Source: BQJD01 sp964350265
GTDB lineage: Bacteria; Pseudomonadota; Gammaproteobacteria; Arenicellales; CAJQKF01
DNA: 35,623 bases
Direction of reading: 5' to 3'
Assembly (NCBI GenBank): GCA_964350265.1
Contig: CAYGJZ010000043.1
Span: forward strand, 1 to 35,623
Part shown: positions 8,345-17,286 of the stretch, piece after piece
Position numbering within the stretch: position 1 is the first letter of the stretch
How the letters are laid out: every line of letters begins with the position of its first letter
The notes under the pieces: generated by a model
What the model was told of the DNA's origin: nothing
The model's database searches: none
The model's input: only the letters and a program-made list of their open reading frames with translations
Position numbers and translations under genes: made by a program

Positions 8345-10636
8345 TCAACGAAACAGGGCGCCGAGAGACAACTGGAAGTTCTCGATATCGTCGCCGTCTT
8401 CCTCGTTCAACGGTACGCCGTAACTGATGGACAGCGGGCCGATGGGCGAGAACCAGTTGAACGAGAGACCCGCCGACACCCGCATCTCGCCGAGGTCGAC
8501 GTCCTGGTCCTCGCTGTAGACCATGCCGGCGTCGATGAAGAAGCCCATGCGCTTGTCCTCGGAGCCGGCTGCGCCGGGCACCGGGAACAGCAGTTCCGCC
8601 GAGGCCACCACGCGCTTGCTGCCACCGATGGCCTCCGGGGTCGCGCCGGAGTCTCGCGGTCCCAGGGAGCGGGACTCGAAGCCGCGCACCGAGCTGGAAC
8701 CGCCGGCATAGTAGTTCTTGAAGAACGGCAGTACCTCGAGGTCGCCGTAGCCATCGCCGTAGCCGACCTCGCCGTTGAGCTTGAGCACCGTGCGCCGGCC
8801 ATCGGTCAGGGCCTTGTACCAGGAACCGCGCAGGTCCACCTTGTAATACTCCAGGTCGCTGCCCGGCAGGGCCACTTCCACCGTCGCCCGGCGCAGGTAG
8901 CCTTCGGTGGGGAAGAAGATGCTGTCGCGGGTATCGCGGCCGACGCCGGCCACCAGCTTCAGGTTGTCGCTGTTCGGATACTCGTTGATGAAGGAACTGA
9001 ACTCCGGCGGCGTTTCGTCGGTTTCCTCCAGCTCGATCCGCTCGACGTCCAGCGACACGGTGAGCGCGTTGTACTCCGACAGCGGGATGGAGTAGCCAAC
9101 GCCGCCGGCCAACGTGTTGACGATGTACTCGGCGGTATCCGCTTCCTCGGCATCCACCCGGCGGGAGGAGACATGGAAGCTGCGGCTGATGCCGCTGATG
9201 GTGTGATACGGGTTGGTGTACTCGATCTCGTAGAACTCGGTGACGCTGGAGTTGTCCACCCGCAGGTCGAGTTCTCGACCGGTGCCGAACAGGTTCTCCC
9301 GGGTCACCGCGGCCTGTACCAGCACGCCATCGGCATCGGAGTAGCCGACACCGAACAGGAAGCTGCCGGTGGCGCGCTCCTTGACGGTGACCACCAGGTC
9401 AAGCTGGTCGACGGTGCCCGGCACCGGCTGGGTGTCGATGATCACGGTTTCGAAGAAGCCCAGGCGCTGGATGCGCACCCGCGAGCGGCGCACCTGTTCG
9501 GAGGAGAATACCGCGCCTTCCAGCTGGCGGATCTCCCGCCGGATCACCTCGTCCCGGGTGCTGGTGTTGCCGGTGATGTCGATGCGGCGCACGTAGACCT
9601 TGTCGCCGGGGTCGATGACGAAGGTGAAGCCCACCGAGTTGGTCTCCTCGTCGACATCGGTCACCGCGTTGACCTTGGCGAAGGCATAGCCCTGGTCCGC
9701 CAGCATCGAGGCGATGGCCGAGCGGCTTTCCGCCACCGCCTTGCGCGAGAACACGTCGCCTGGACCGGTCAGCACCAGCGACTCGATGGCCGCCATGTCG
9801 AGACCTTCCACCGGTTCCACGCGGATGTCGCTGATGACGTAGCGCTCACCCTCGGTGATGCTGATGGTGATGTAGATGTCCTGCTTGTTCTGCGAGATGG
9901 ACACGTCGGTGGCGTCGACCTGGAAGTTCAGGTAGCCGTTGTCCTGGTAGAAGCTGCGCAGGCTCTCGGTATCGGCCAGCAGCTTCTCCCGCGAATACTT
10001 GTCGCGACGAGTCAGGAAGCTGAACACGTTGCTGTCGCCGAGAGAGAACTGGTCGAGGAGTTCCTCTTCGTCGAAGGCGTTGTTGCCGACGATGCGAATC
10101 TGCTCGATGCGGGCGACACTCCCCTCGTCGATGTCGATCTTGATGCCGACGCGGTTGCGTGGCCGCGGCGAAACGGTGGCTTCGACATTGGCCGAGTAGC
10201 GACCACGGCCGAAGTACTGGTTGCGGATCTCCTGCAGCACCTGGTCAAGCAGTGCCTGGTTGAAGATGCGCCCCTCGACGAAGCCGACGTTGTTCAGGCC
10301 TTCCTCGATGGCCTCGTCGCGCAGGTCCTTGTTGCCGCGGATGTCGATGCTGGCAATGGACGGTCGTTCCTGCACCGCGACGATCAGCACCGTGCCTTCC
10401 TGCTGCAACTCCACGTCGGTGAAGAAACCGGTCTGGAACAGGGCGCGCACCGCCTCGGTGCTCAGTTCGGCATCCACCTCGTCGCCGACCTTGATCGGCA
10501 GGTAGTTGAACACCGTACCCGGTGCGATGCGTTCCAGGCCTTCCACGCGAATGTCGGTAACGACGAATTCCCCCTGCGCCTGCACCAACTGCACGGACAG
10601 CAGTGTGCCTGCCAGGAAGAGGAGTAGCTTTCGCAT
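8345..10636 (-). CDS. bamA: Outer membrane protein assembly factor BamA
   Basis: Central Omp85-family subunit of the BAM complex, inserting beta-barrel proteins into the outer membrane. The product is 763 residues. It has a signal peptide ending near VQAQGEF, five POTRA domains (about residues 23-420), and a C-terminal 16-strand barrel. The loop motif VRGF is present in SSVRGFESRSLG, as expected for Omp85 proteins. The C-terminus reads FQLSLGALFR: a typical barrel ends in Phe or Trp, but here an Arg follows the Phe (codons CTG TTT CGT TGA). It lies between rseP (26-base gap) and skp (18-base gap), the standard arrangement. Confidence 0.98.
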   Translation of the reverse strand: MRKLLLFLAGTLLSVQLVQAQGEFVVTDIRVEGLERIAPGTVFNYLPIKVGDEVDAELSTEAVRALFQTGFFTDVELQQEGTVLIVAVQERPSIASIDIRGNKDLRDEAIEEGLNNVGFVEGRIFNQALLDQVLQEIRNQYFGRGRYSANVEATVSPRPRNRVGIKIDIDEGSVARIEQIRIVGNNAFDEEELLDQFSLGDSNVFSFLTRRDKYSREKLLADTESLRSFYQDNGYLNFQVDATDVSISQNKQDIYITISITEGERYVISDIRVEPVEGLDMAAIESLVLTGPGDVFSRKAVAESRSAIASMLADQGYAFAKVNAVTDVDEETNSVGFTFVIDPGDKVYVRRIDITGNTSTRDEVIRREIRQLEGAVFSSEQVRRSRVRIQRLGFFETVIIDTQPVPGTVDQLDLVVTVKERATGSFLFGVGYSDADGVLVQAAVTRENLFGTGRELDLRVDNSSVTEFYEIEYTNPYHTISGISRSFHVSSRRVDAEEADTAEYIVNTLAGGVGYSIPLSEYNALTVSLDVERIELEETDETPPEFSSFINEYPNSDNLKLVAGVGRDTRDSIFFPTEGYLRRATVEVALPGSDLEYYKVDLRGSWYKALTDGRRTVLKLNGEVGYGDGYGDLEVLPFFKNYYAGGSSSVRGFESRSLGPRDSGATPEAIGGSKRVVASAELLFPVPGAAGSEDKRMGFFIDAGMVYSEDQDVDLGEMRVSAGLSFNWFSPIGPLSISYGVPLNEEDGDDIENFQLSLGALFR

Positions 10637-10662
10637 CGTGATTCTCGGGTTCTGTCGTACCG

Positions 10663-12021
10663 TCAGCCAAGCAGCCGAAGGATATCGTTGTAGAAGGCCA
10701 ATGCCATGAGCCCGGCAAGCATCGCGATGCCCAACTGCTGCCCCCAGATCATCACGCGCTCGGGCACCGGGCCACCGCGAACCAGCTCAATGACATAATA
10801 TAACAGATGCCCGCCGTCCAAAACCGGGATGGGCAACAGATTCAGCACGCCAAGGCTGATGCTGATCACCGCGAGAAAGGTCAGGAAGGGCACCAGCCCG
10901 ATCTGCACGCTCTGGCCGGCATAGTGGGCAATGGTGATGGGTCCGGACAGGTTCTCGGTGGAAATCTCCAGCTTGAGCATGCGCCAGAGCATCTTCAGCG
11001 TCAGCGCGCTCATTCGCCAGGTGTTCTCCGCCGCCCGCCCGAGCGCCTCGAAGGCCGACAGTTCGACCCTGGCAAAGTATTCCTCGCCCGGCGCGGTCAT
11101 CGCCGGCGCGATGCCGATCCGGCCCACCTCGCGGCCATCGACCTCGGCCACGGCCGGGGTCAGGTCGACCGTCATCGACTGCCCGTCGCGGGATACCGCC
11201 AGGGTCAACGGCCGACCGGCGGCCGGCATCACCAGCGCGACCAGTTCCGCCCAGCTCGACACCGTCACCCCGTCGATGGCGTCGATGCGGTCGCCGGCGA
11301 CCAGGCCGGCGGACTGTGCCGGCGAACCGGGCACCACGTCGCCCACCACTGCCTGCAGTTCGGGCAGTTCCGGGGCAATGCCCAGCAACCGCTCGATGCC
11401 GGTGGGGGTCAGCGCCTCGGAAACGTCGTCGCCGATGGCCATCGCCGCGCGGGCACCGCTGCCATCGGCACGGCGCACCTCGTACACCACCTCGTCGCCG
11501 TCCAGCAGGCGGTCCATCAGGTACAGCCGGTGCTCGGACCAGGTCTGGTTGCGACGACCGTCGATGGCAACGATCTCGTCGCCGGCACGCAGGCCGGCGC
11601 GTTCGGCCACCGACCCTGCCTCGACGTTGCCGATCACCGGCCGAATGCCGTCGGTGCCGATCATGAACACCGCCCAGTAGGCGAGTATGGCGAACAGGAA
11701 GTTGAAGGCCGGCCCGGCCACCACCACCGCCGCGCGCACCGACAACGGCTTGCGGTTGAAGGCCCGCTGCCGTTCGGACTCGGGGACGTCCCCCTCGGCC
11801 TCGTCCAGCATGCGCACGTAGCCGCCCAGCGGCAGCATGGCAATGGCGTACTCGGTGCCGTCGGCACCGCGCCTGGACCACAGCGGCCGGCCGAAGCCGA
11901 CAGAGAATTTCAGCACCTTCACGCCGAGGCTGCGCGCCACCCAGAAGTGGCCGAACTCGTGCACGGTGACGAGGATGCCCACCGCCAGGACAAAGCCGAC
12001 AACGCTGGTCAGAAAATCCAT
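10663..12021 (-). CDS. rseP: Site-2 intramembrane zinc metalloprotease RseP
   Basis: Inner-membrane protease that cuts anti-sigma factor RseA in the envelope stress response and clears signal peptides. The 452-residue product has the zinc motif HEFGH at residues 21-25 inside the first transmembrane segment, two PDZ domains in the periplasmic middle part (about 115-300; GSVAERAGLRAGDEI and GSPAQSAGLVAGDRI are their ligand loops), and the second active-site segment NLLPIPVLDGGHLL near residues 390-403. The ATG at 12021 is chosen because MDFLTSVVGF is the normal start; an upstream start adds 21 residues without family character. It is 10 bases downstream of dxr. rseA and rpoE are not in this window. 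Confidence 0.97.
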   Translation of the reverse strand: MDFLTSVVGFVLAVGILVTVHEFGHFWVARSLGVKVLKFSVGFGRPLWSRRGADGTEYAIAMLPLGGYVRMLDEAEGDVPESERQRAFNRKPLSVRAAVVVAGPAFNFLFAILAYWAVFMIGTDGIRPVIGNVEAGSVAERAGLRAGDEIVAIDGRRNQTWSEHRLYLMDRLLDGDEVVYEVRRADGSGARAAMAIGDDVSEALTPTGIERLLGIAPELPELQAVVGDVVPGSPAQSAGLVAGDRIDAIDGVTVSSWAELVALVMPAAGRPLTLAVSRDGQSMTVDLTPAVAEVDGREVGRIGIAPAMTAPGEEYFARVELSAFEALGRAAENTWRMSALTLKMLWRMLKLEISTENLSGPITIAHYAGQSVQIGLVPFLTFLAVISISLGVLNLLPIPVLDGGHLLYYVIELVRGGPVPERVMIWGQQLGIAMLAGLMALAFYNDILRLLG

Positions 12022-12031
12022 CGTGCGCTGC

Positions 12032-13228
12032 TCAGGAACGCAGCCGCCGAACCGCGGCAATGGCTTCGCGGCGGGCCCGGGCATCGACCTCGAGCACCGC
12101 CTCCAGCGACAGGTCGGTGTCGCCGGGCAGGGCTTCGATGGTGGATTCGATCACCGTGGCAATGGCCGGGAAGGAGAGGTCGTGATCCAGGAAGGCGGCC
12201 ACCGCCACCTCGTTGGCGGCATTGAGCACCACCGGCGCCTGGCCGCCGGCGCGGGCCGCATCGCGGGCCAGCCGCAGGCAGGGGAAGCGGGTTTCGTCGG
12301 GCGCCTCGAACTCGAGATGATTCATCGTGAAAAAGTCCAGCGAGGAAGCGCCCGACTCGATGCGTTCGGGCCAGCCCAGGCCGTGCGCGATGGGGATTCG
12401 CATGTCCGGCGCGCCCATTTGGGCAATCACCGACCCGTCGATGTATTCTACCATCGAATGCACGGTGCTCTGCGGATGGATTACGACACGGACATCGTCG
12501 CTGTCGAGGCCGAACAGGGCGCAGGCCTCGATCAGTTCCAGTCCCTTGTTCATCAGCGTGGCCGAGTCCACCGAGATCTTCCGCCCCATGGACCAGTTCG
12601 GGTGCGCCACTGCCTGCTCGGGGGTCACCCGCGCCAGGTCGGCCGCCGCGGTGGTGCGGAACGGACCGCCGGAGGCGGTCAACAGCACCCGCCGCACCCC
12701 GGCCCGGCCACCCTGGTCGAAGTCCGCCGGCAGGCACTGGAAAATGGCGTTGTGCTCGCTGTCCAGCGGCACGATGGTGGCGCCGCTGCGGCGCGCCCGC
12801 TCCAGGATCGCCGCCCCCATCATCACCAGCGGCTCCTTGTTGGCGATCAGCACCAGGCGCGCGGCGGACACCGCCGCCAGTGTCGGCGCCAGGCCGGCGG
12901 CGCCGACGATGCCGGTGACCACGATCTCGGCCTCCGCGTGCCCGGCCACCGTCTGCAGCGCGGCCTCGCCGTGGAGCACGGTGGTGATGCAGCCCGCTTC
13001 GGCCAATCGCTGCTGCAGGCGCTTCGCATCGGCTTCGTCCGCCACCGCCGCGTAGCGCGGCGCAAAACGCAGGCAAAGGGTAGCGAGGCGATCGAGGCGG
13101 CTGCGGCCGGTGAGGGCGAACACCGCGAACCGCTCCGGGTGCCGGGCAATCACGTCCAGGGTGCTCTCGCCGATGGAACCGGTGGCGCCGAGCACAGTGA
13201 CCTGGCGGCGCGGTGGCGAAGCGCTCAC
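12032..13228 (-). CDS. dxr: 1-deoxy-D-xylulose-5-phosphate reductoisomerase
   Basis: Committed step of the MEP isoprenoid pathway: rearranges and reduces DXP to 2-C-methyl-D-erythritol 4-phosphate using NADPH and a divalent metal. The 398-residue product (E. coli also 398) shows the NADPH loop LGATGSIGEST at residues 13-23, IANKEPLV, LDSEHNAIFQ with metal ligands, LTASGGPFR, and the substrate flap region HPNWSMGRKISVDSATLMNK. The start is GTG at 13228, overlapping the cdsA stop as GTGA. Its place after cdsA and before rseP follows the Pseudomonas-like order; enterics have dxr before uppS. The product feeds the undecaprenyl carrier made by UppS. Confidence 0.97.
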   Translation of the reverse strand: MSASPPRRQVTVLGATGSIGESTLDVIARHPERFAVFALTGRSRLDRLATLCLRFAPRYAAVADEADAKRLQQRLAEAGCITTVLHGEAALQTVAGHAEAEIVVTGIVGAAGLAPTLAAVSAARLVLIANKEPLVMMGAAILERARRSGATIVPLDSEHNAIFQCLPADFDQGGRAGVRRVLLTASGGPFRTTAAADLARVTPEQAVAHPNWSMGRKISVDSATLMNKGLELIEACALFGLDSDDVRVVIHPQSTVHSMVEYIDGSVIAQMGAPDMRIPIAHGLGWPERIESGASSLDFFTMNHLEFEAPDETRFPCLRLARDAARAGGQAPVVLNAANEVAVAAFLDHDLSFPAIATVIESTIEALPGDTDLSLEAVLEVDARARREAIAAVRRLRS

Positions 13229-14031
13229 CCCCCCTGCCCTGCCAGGTCGAGCCCGGCGAGGCCGAGCAGCAGGAAGAACACCGGTGCGGCCGCCAGCAGA
13301 CCGTCCACGCGGTCGAGTACGCCGCCGTGGCCGGGCAGCAGGGTGCCGCTGTCCTTGACCCCGGCCATGCGCTTGAGCTGGCTCTCGCCGAGGTCGCCGA
13401 TCACCGAGAACGCCGCCGTGACCACGCCGAGCGCCAGCCAGGCCCACGGCGAGGCCGGCAGCGGCAGCACCAGCCAGGCCACCAGCGCCACCAGCGCGGC
13501 GCTGGCCAGGCCGCCGAGCAGGCCCTCCACGGTCTTGCCCGGGCTGATCGCCGGAGCCAGCTTGCGTCGGCCCAGGGAACGGCCGGCGAAGTAGGCGCCG
13601 ATGTCGGCGGCAGCCACCAGTGCCAGCAACAGCCACGGCCACAGGAGATTGTCTTCGCGCAGGGCGACCAGGGCCAGGTAGGTGGACACCAGCACCGGCA
13701 CGCCGAGCAGCAGGGCCAGCATGGGCACGCCGTGACGGCCGCGCCATCGTGCCAGCAGCCACGGCGACAGGCACCAGGCCGCGGCCATCGGCAGGGCCAC
13801 GAACACGGGCGGCAGCGCGACCGTCCAGAGCCCGAAACACGCCGCACCCACCAGCACCCCGAACAGCACCGGGGCGAGGCCGGCGGGCAGACCCATGCGC
13901 CCCCACTCCCAGCCGCCCACCGCCACCACCAGCGCGAGCACCGCGGCGAACACGGGAGCGCTGGCGAAGCCCAGCAGGCCGATGACCAGGACCAGCAACA
14001 CCAGCGCGGTCAGTACCCGGGTCTTCAGCAC
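13225..14031 (-). CDS. cdsA: Phosphatidate cytidylyltransferase (CDP-diglyceride synthase)
   Basis: Integral inner-membrane enzyme making CDP-diacylglycerol from phosphatidate and CTP, the precursor of all phospholipids. The 268-residue product is almost entirely hydrophobic with about eight membrane segments. The family signature is near the C-terminus: SQLKRMAGVKDSGTLLPGHG followed by GVLDRVD. The start is GTG at 14031 (MLKTRVLTALVLL); I see no ATG or convincing Shine-Dalgarno sequence nearby, so this start is moderately certain. It is shorter than E. coli CdsA (285) because of a compact N-terminal half. A 63-base gap separates it from uppS and its stop overlaps dxr. Confidence 0.95.
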   Translation of the reverse strand: MLKTRVLTALVLLVLVIGLLGFASAPVFAAVLALVVAVGGWEWGRMGLPAGLAPVLFGVLVGAACFGLWTVALPPVFVALPMAAAWCLSPWLLARWRGRHGVPMLALLLGVPVLVSTYLALVALREDNLLWPWLLLALVAAADIGAYFAGRSLGRRKLAPAISPGKTVEGLLGGLASAALVALVAWLVLPLPASPWAWLALGVVTAAFSVIGDLGESQLKRMAGVKDSGTLLPGHGGVLDRVDGLLAAAPVFFLLLGLAGLDLAGQGG

Positions 14032-14094
14032 GATGCGTGCACCGGGCGGCGTGATCGCGCCGGGGAGAAAGGTGCCGGGCCGGTCATGCCCGGG

Positions 14095-14826
14095 TCACCG
14101 CCCCATGCCCACCTGCTCGCCGGTCTGGCCGAAACGTCGCTGCCGGCCGGCGAAGGAGCGAATGGCGACGGCGAGTTCCTCCTCGTCGAAGTCCGGCCAC
14201 AACACGTCGGTGAAGTACAGCTCGGTGTAGGCCAGTTGCCAGAGCAGGAAGTTGCTGATGCGGGATTCACCGCCGGTGCGAATGAACATGTCCGGCTCGG
14301 GCATGCCGGCAGTACTCAGGTAGCGCTCGAAGGTGGACTCGCCGACTTCCTCCGCCGACAGGCGACCCTCGGCGATGTCGGCGGCCACGCGGCGGGTTGC
14401 CTGCACCACGTCCCAGCGGCCACCGTAGTTGATGGCGATGGTGAGGTTCAGCTTGTGGTTGCTCACCGTCAGTTGCTGGGCATTCTTCACCAGCAGCTTG
14501 ACCCGCGAACCGAAGCGGTCGAGATCGCCGATGATGCGCAGGTTGACGCCACTGTCGTGCAGCCGGCGCACCTCGTTTTCCAGCGTGCTGATGAGCAGTT
14601 CGACGAGGAACTCGACCTCGGCCCGCGGGCGCCGCCAGTTCTCGCTGCTGAAGGCGAACAGGGTCAGGTAGTCGACACCGCGCTCGCCGCAGGCTCGCAC
14701 CATCTCGCGCACCACTTCCACGCCGCGACGATGGCCGGCGATGCGCGGCATGCCGCGTGATCGCGCCCAGCGGCCATTGCCGTCCATGACCATGGCGATG
14801 TGGCGTGGCGTCGCCTCCTCAGCCAT
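14095..14826 (-). CDS. uppS: (2E,6E)-farnesyl-diphosphate-specific undecaprenyl diphosphate synthase
   Basis: Cis-prenyltransferase that extends farnesyl diphosphate with eight isopentenyl units to make the C55 carrier for peptidoglycan and O-antigen. The 243-residue product has the diphosphate-binding motif MVMDGNGRWARSRG (residues 13-26, catalytic Asp in MDGNG), TLFAFSSENWRRP, and the C-terminal signature RTGGESRISNFLLWQ followed by AYTELYF. Length and motifs are normal. The ATG at 14826 is the only sensible start. It lies 65 bases after frr. With dxr nearby the operon covers isoprenoid precursor and carrier synthesis. Confidence 0.97.
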   Translation of the reverse strand: MAEEATPRHIAMVMDGNGRWARSRGMPRIAGHRRGVEVVREMVRACGERGVDYLTLFAFSSENWRRPRAEVEFLVELLISTLENEVRRLHDSGVNLRIIGDLDRFGSRVKLLVKNAQQLTVSNHKLNLTIAINYGGRWDVVQATRRVAADIAEGRLSAEEVGESTFERYLSTAGMPEPDMFIRTGGESRISNFLLWQLAYTELYFTDVLWPDFDEEELAVAIRSFAGRQRRFGQTGEQVGMGR

Positions 14827-14891
14827 CGACCCACCCGCACGCGGGCGGTGCCGCGCATCGATCCGGGGATGTCGTCGGGGAAGTCACGGTC

Positions 14892-15449
14892 CTAGACTTC
14901 CATCACCTCTTGTTCTTTCTCGGCCACCACCGTATCGATTTCGGCGACGAACTGGTCGGTGAGTTCCTGGATGCGGTCATGGGCGCGCTTCTCGTCGTCC
15001 TGGCCGATTTCCTTTTCCTTGAGCAGTTCCTTGACGTCGCCCAGGGCATCGCGACGGATGTTGCGGATGGCCACCTTGCCGTTCTCGCCCTCGGAGCGCA
15101 CCACCTTGGTGATGTCCCGACGGCGTTCCTCGGTGAGGGCCGGCAGCGGGATGCGGATGACCTCGCCGGCGGTGACCGGGTTGAGGCCGAGATCGGACTC
15201 CAGGATCGCCTTCTCGATCACCGGCACCATGCTCTTTTCCCACGGGTTGACGGCGATGGTACGGGCGTCGGCGACACTGACCGTGGCGACCTGGTCCAGC
15301 GGCGTGGCACTGCCGTAGTATTCCACGGAAATATGCTCCAGCAACGCCGTCGAGGCGCGGCCGGTGCGCAGGCGAGAGAGTTCTTGACGCACCGACTCGA
15401 CGGTTTTCTTCATCCGCGAGCGCGCGTCCTTGTAGATGTCTTCTATCAT
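14892..15449 (-). CDS. frr: Ribosome recycling factor
   Basis: tRNA-shaped protein that, with EF-G, splits the post-termination ribosome. The 185-residue product matches the usual length exactly; it begins MIEDIYKDARSRMKKTVESV and contains LRTGRASTALLEHISVEYYG and LNPVTAGEVIRIPLP, all family hallmarks. A longer frame exists upstream, but the ATG at 15449 gives the conserved N-terminus. No strong Shine-Dalgarno sequence is visible before it. The gap to pyrH upstream is 66 bases. The pyrH-frr pair is a widespread bacterial arrangement. Confidence 0.98.
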   Translation of the reverse strand: MIEDIYKDARSRMKKTVESVRQELSRLRTGRASTALLEHISVEYYGSATPLDQVATVSVADARTIAVNPWEKSMVPVIEKAILESDLGLNPVTAGEVIRIPLPALTEERRRDITKVVRSEGENGKVAIRNIRRDALGDVKELLKEKEIGQDDEKRAHDRIQELTDQFVAEIDTVVAEKEQEVMEV

Positions 15450-15515
15450 GATCGGGTCACGTGTAGTGGCGAGTCCGTCCCGGACAGGGGAACCGGGGGC
15501 GAGCAAACGAATAGA

Positions 15516-16229
15516 CTAGCTGATCAGGGTGCCTTCGTCGATTCCCGTCACCGCGTTGCGCAGGGAATCGGGCCGGTTCACGTCCAGTACGCGGATCGGC
15601 AGCGCGGCATCCCGGCATAGGGCGAAGGCACTGGTGTCCATCACCGCCAGGCGCCGCTCGATCACCTCGGAAAACCGCAGCGAAGTATACCGCTTCGCGT
15701 CGGGGTTTTTCTCCGGGTCGGCATCGTAGACGCCGTCCACCCGGGTGGCCTTGATCAGCACCTGGCAACGGCACTCCACCGCGCGCAGGCTGGCCGCGGT
15801 ATCGGTGGTGAACAGCGGGTTGCCGATACCACCGCCAAGCACCACCACTTCGCCGCGCTCCAGGCTGGAGATCGCCTTGTCCACGGCGAAGCCCTCGGCG
15901 ATGCCGGTCACCGCGAAGGCGGAGAGCACCCGCGGCACCGCCCCGGCCTCGCGCAGGGCGTGGCCAAGCGCCAGGGCATTCATCACCGTGGCCAGCATGC
16001 CGATGTGGTCGGCGGCGACACGGTCGGCACCCGGCAGGCCGGACGCCATGCCGCGGAAGAAGTTGCCGCCACCGACCACCGCCGCCACCTGCACGCCCAT
16101 GGCGCAGATCTCGGTGATGTCGGCGGCCAGCCGGCGCAGGGTTTCCGGGTCGAAGCCCTCGCCGCGATGCCCGCCCAGCGACTCGCCGCTGAGCTTGAGC
16201 AGGATGCGGGTGTAGACCGGATCGGTCAT
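15516..16229 (-). CDS. pyrH: Uridylate (UMP) kinase
   Basis: Amino-acid-kinase-fold enzyme that phosphorylates UMP to UDP and is normally feedback controlled by UTP and GTP. The 237-residue product begins MTDPVYTRILLKLSGESLGG, contains VVGGGNFFRGM and the nucleotide segments GGGIGNPLFTTDTAASLRA and LIKATRVDGVYDADPEKNP, all as expected. The ATG at 16229 is preferred over an in-frame TTG seven codons upstream because it gives the conserved N-terminus. It lies 21 bases after tsf. Its product is needed for all pyrimidine nucleotides, including CTP used by CdsA. Confidence 0.97.
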   Translation of the reverse strand: MTDPVYTRILLKLSGESLGGHRGEGFDPETLRRLAADITEICAMGVQVAAVVGGGNFFRGMASGLPGADRVAADHIGMLATVMNALALGHALREAGAVPRVLSAFAVTGIAEGFAVDKAISSLERGEVVVLGGGIGNPLFTTDTAASLRAVECRCQVLIKATRVDGVYDADPEKNPDAKRYTSLRFSEVIERRLAVMDTSAFALCRDAALPIRVLDVNRPDSLRNAVTGIDEGTLIS

Positions 16230-16250
16230 TGGCGGCGAAGCAGCAGGCAA

Positions 16251-17141
16251 CTAGCTGCTTTTCGCCTGGGCCATGACCTCGGCGACGAAGTCGTCGGCCT
16301 TCTTCTCGATGCCCTCGCCGACCTCGAAGCGGGCGAATGCCAGGGTCTGCGCATTGGCGCCGGACAACAGCTTGCCCACGCTCACGTCCGGATCCTTGAC
16401 GAAGGGCTGGCCGGTGAGCGTGTTCTCGGCAAAGAACTTGCGCATGCGACCGTCGACCATCTTCTCCATGATGTTCTCCGGCTTGCCGCTCTCCCGGGCC
16501 TGGTCGAGGAAGATCTCGCGCTCCCGGGCGATCAGGTCGGCGGGCACGCCGGATTCGTCCACGCTGACCGGGCGCGAGGCCGCCACGTGCATGGCGATGT
16601 CGCGGCCCAGCGCCTCGTCGCCGCCACGGTTGTGCACCAGCACGCCGATGCGGCTGCCGTGCAGGTAGCCGGACAGCACCTCGCCGTCAGCGGCCTCGAG
16701 CACCACGAAGCGGCGCACCGAGATGTTCTCGCCGACCTTGCCGCCGACCAGTGCCTTGCGCACCGATTCGACACTGTCGCCGCCATCGGTGAGCGGCAGC
16801 GCCATCAGCGCGTCGACGTCGGCCGGGTTGCTGGCCAGGATACGCGCGGCGACCGCCTCGGAAAAGTCGAGAAAGGCCTCGCCCTTGGCGACGAAGTCGG
16901 TCTCGGAATTGACTTCCACCATCACCGCGCGACGGCCGTCGTCGGCGATCTTCTGCACGATGGCGCCCTCGGCCGCCACCCGCGAAGCCTTCTTGTCGGC
17001 GCTGGCCGCGCCCTTCTTGCGCAGCAGCTCCACTGCCGCTTCCTGGTCGCCGCCGGTCTCGGTCAGCGCCTTCTTGCATTCCATCATCCCCGCGCCGGTA
17101 CGCTCGCGGAGCTCTTTCACCATGCTTGCGGTAATCGCCAT
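16251..17141 (-). CDS. tsf: Translation elongation factor Ts
   Basis: Nucleotide exchange factor for EF-Tu. The 296-residue product (E. coli 283) begins with the UBA-like N-terminal domain, MVKELRERTGAGMMECKKAL at residues 7-26, and has the conserved NSETDFVAKGEAF motif that contacts EF-Tu near residues 78-90, followed by the two core subdomains. The start ATG at 17141 is clear from the conserved N-terminus (MAITASMVKELRE). It is separated from rpsB by 145 bases containing two stem-loops, so its output may be adjusted relative to rpsB. Confidence 0.98.
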   Translation of the reverse strand: MAITASMVKELRERTGAGMMECKKALTETGGDQEAAVELLRKKGAASADKKASRVAAEGAIVQKIADDGRRAVMVEVNSETDFVAKGEAFLDFSEAVAARILASNPADVDALMALPLTDGGDSVESVRKALVGGKVGENISVRRFVVLEAADGEVLSGYLHGSRIGVLVHNRGGDEALGRDIAMHVAASRPVSVDESGVPADLIAREREIFLDQARESGKPENIMEKMVDGRMRKFFAENTLTGQPFVKDPDVSVGKLLSGANAQTLAFARFEVGEGIEKKADDFVAEVMAQAKSS

Positions 17142-17190
17142 GATCGTCGTGGGCCTCGAATCCCTCAGTCAATTGGGTAACAACCCCGCC

Positions 17191-17248
17191 TCGGCGAAAC
17201 ATCGCCGGCGGGCAGACCCCGTGGCGGCTCCCGCCAACCGGCGGGAGC
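17191..17248 (-). other. Two stem-loops in the rpsB-tsf gap
   Basis: Seen directly: the inverted repeat GCTCCCGCC / GGCGGGAGC (17227-17248, 9-bp stem, 4-base loop) and a second one, CGGCGA / TCGCCG (17192-17207, 6-bp stem, 4-base loop). Neither is followed by a T-run on the minus strand, so these are not standard intrinsic terminators. By analogy with E. coli, where an element between rpsB and tsf reduces readthrough, they may act as an attenuator or RNA processing site. That role is inferred. Confidence 0.5.
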
Positions 17249-17286
17249 GGGGGTCCATGGTTCGGTACGCGGCGGGCGCCGGGCGG

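Noticed and set aside
9173..14760. Series of long plus-strand frames opposite bamA, rseP, dxr, cdsA and uppS
   Set aside because: They mirror real genes, have biased low-information composition, and no start-site or family evidence.
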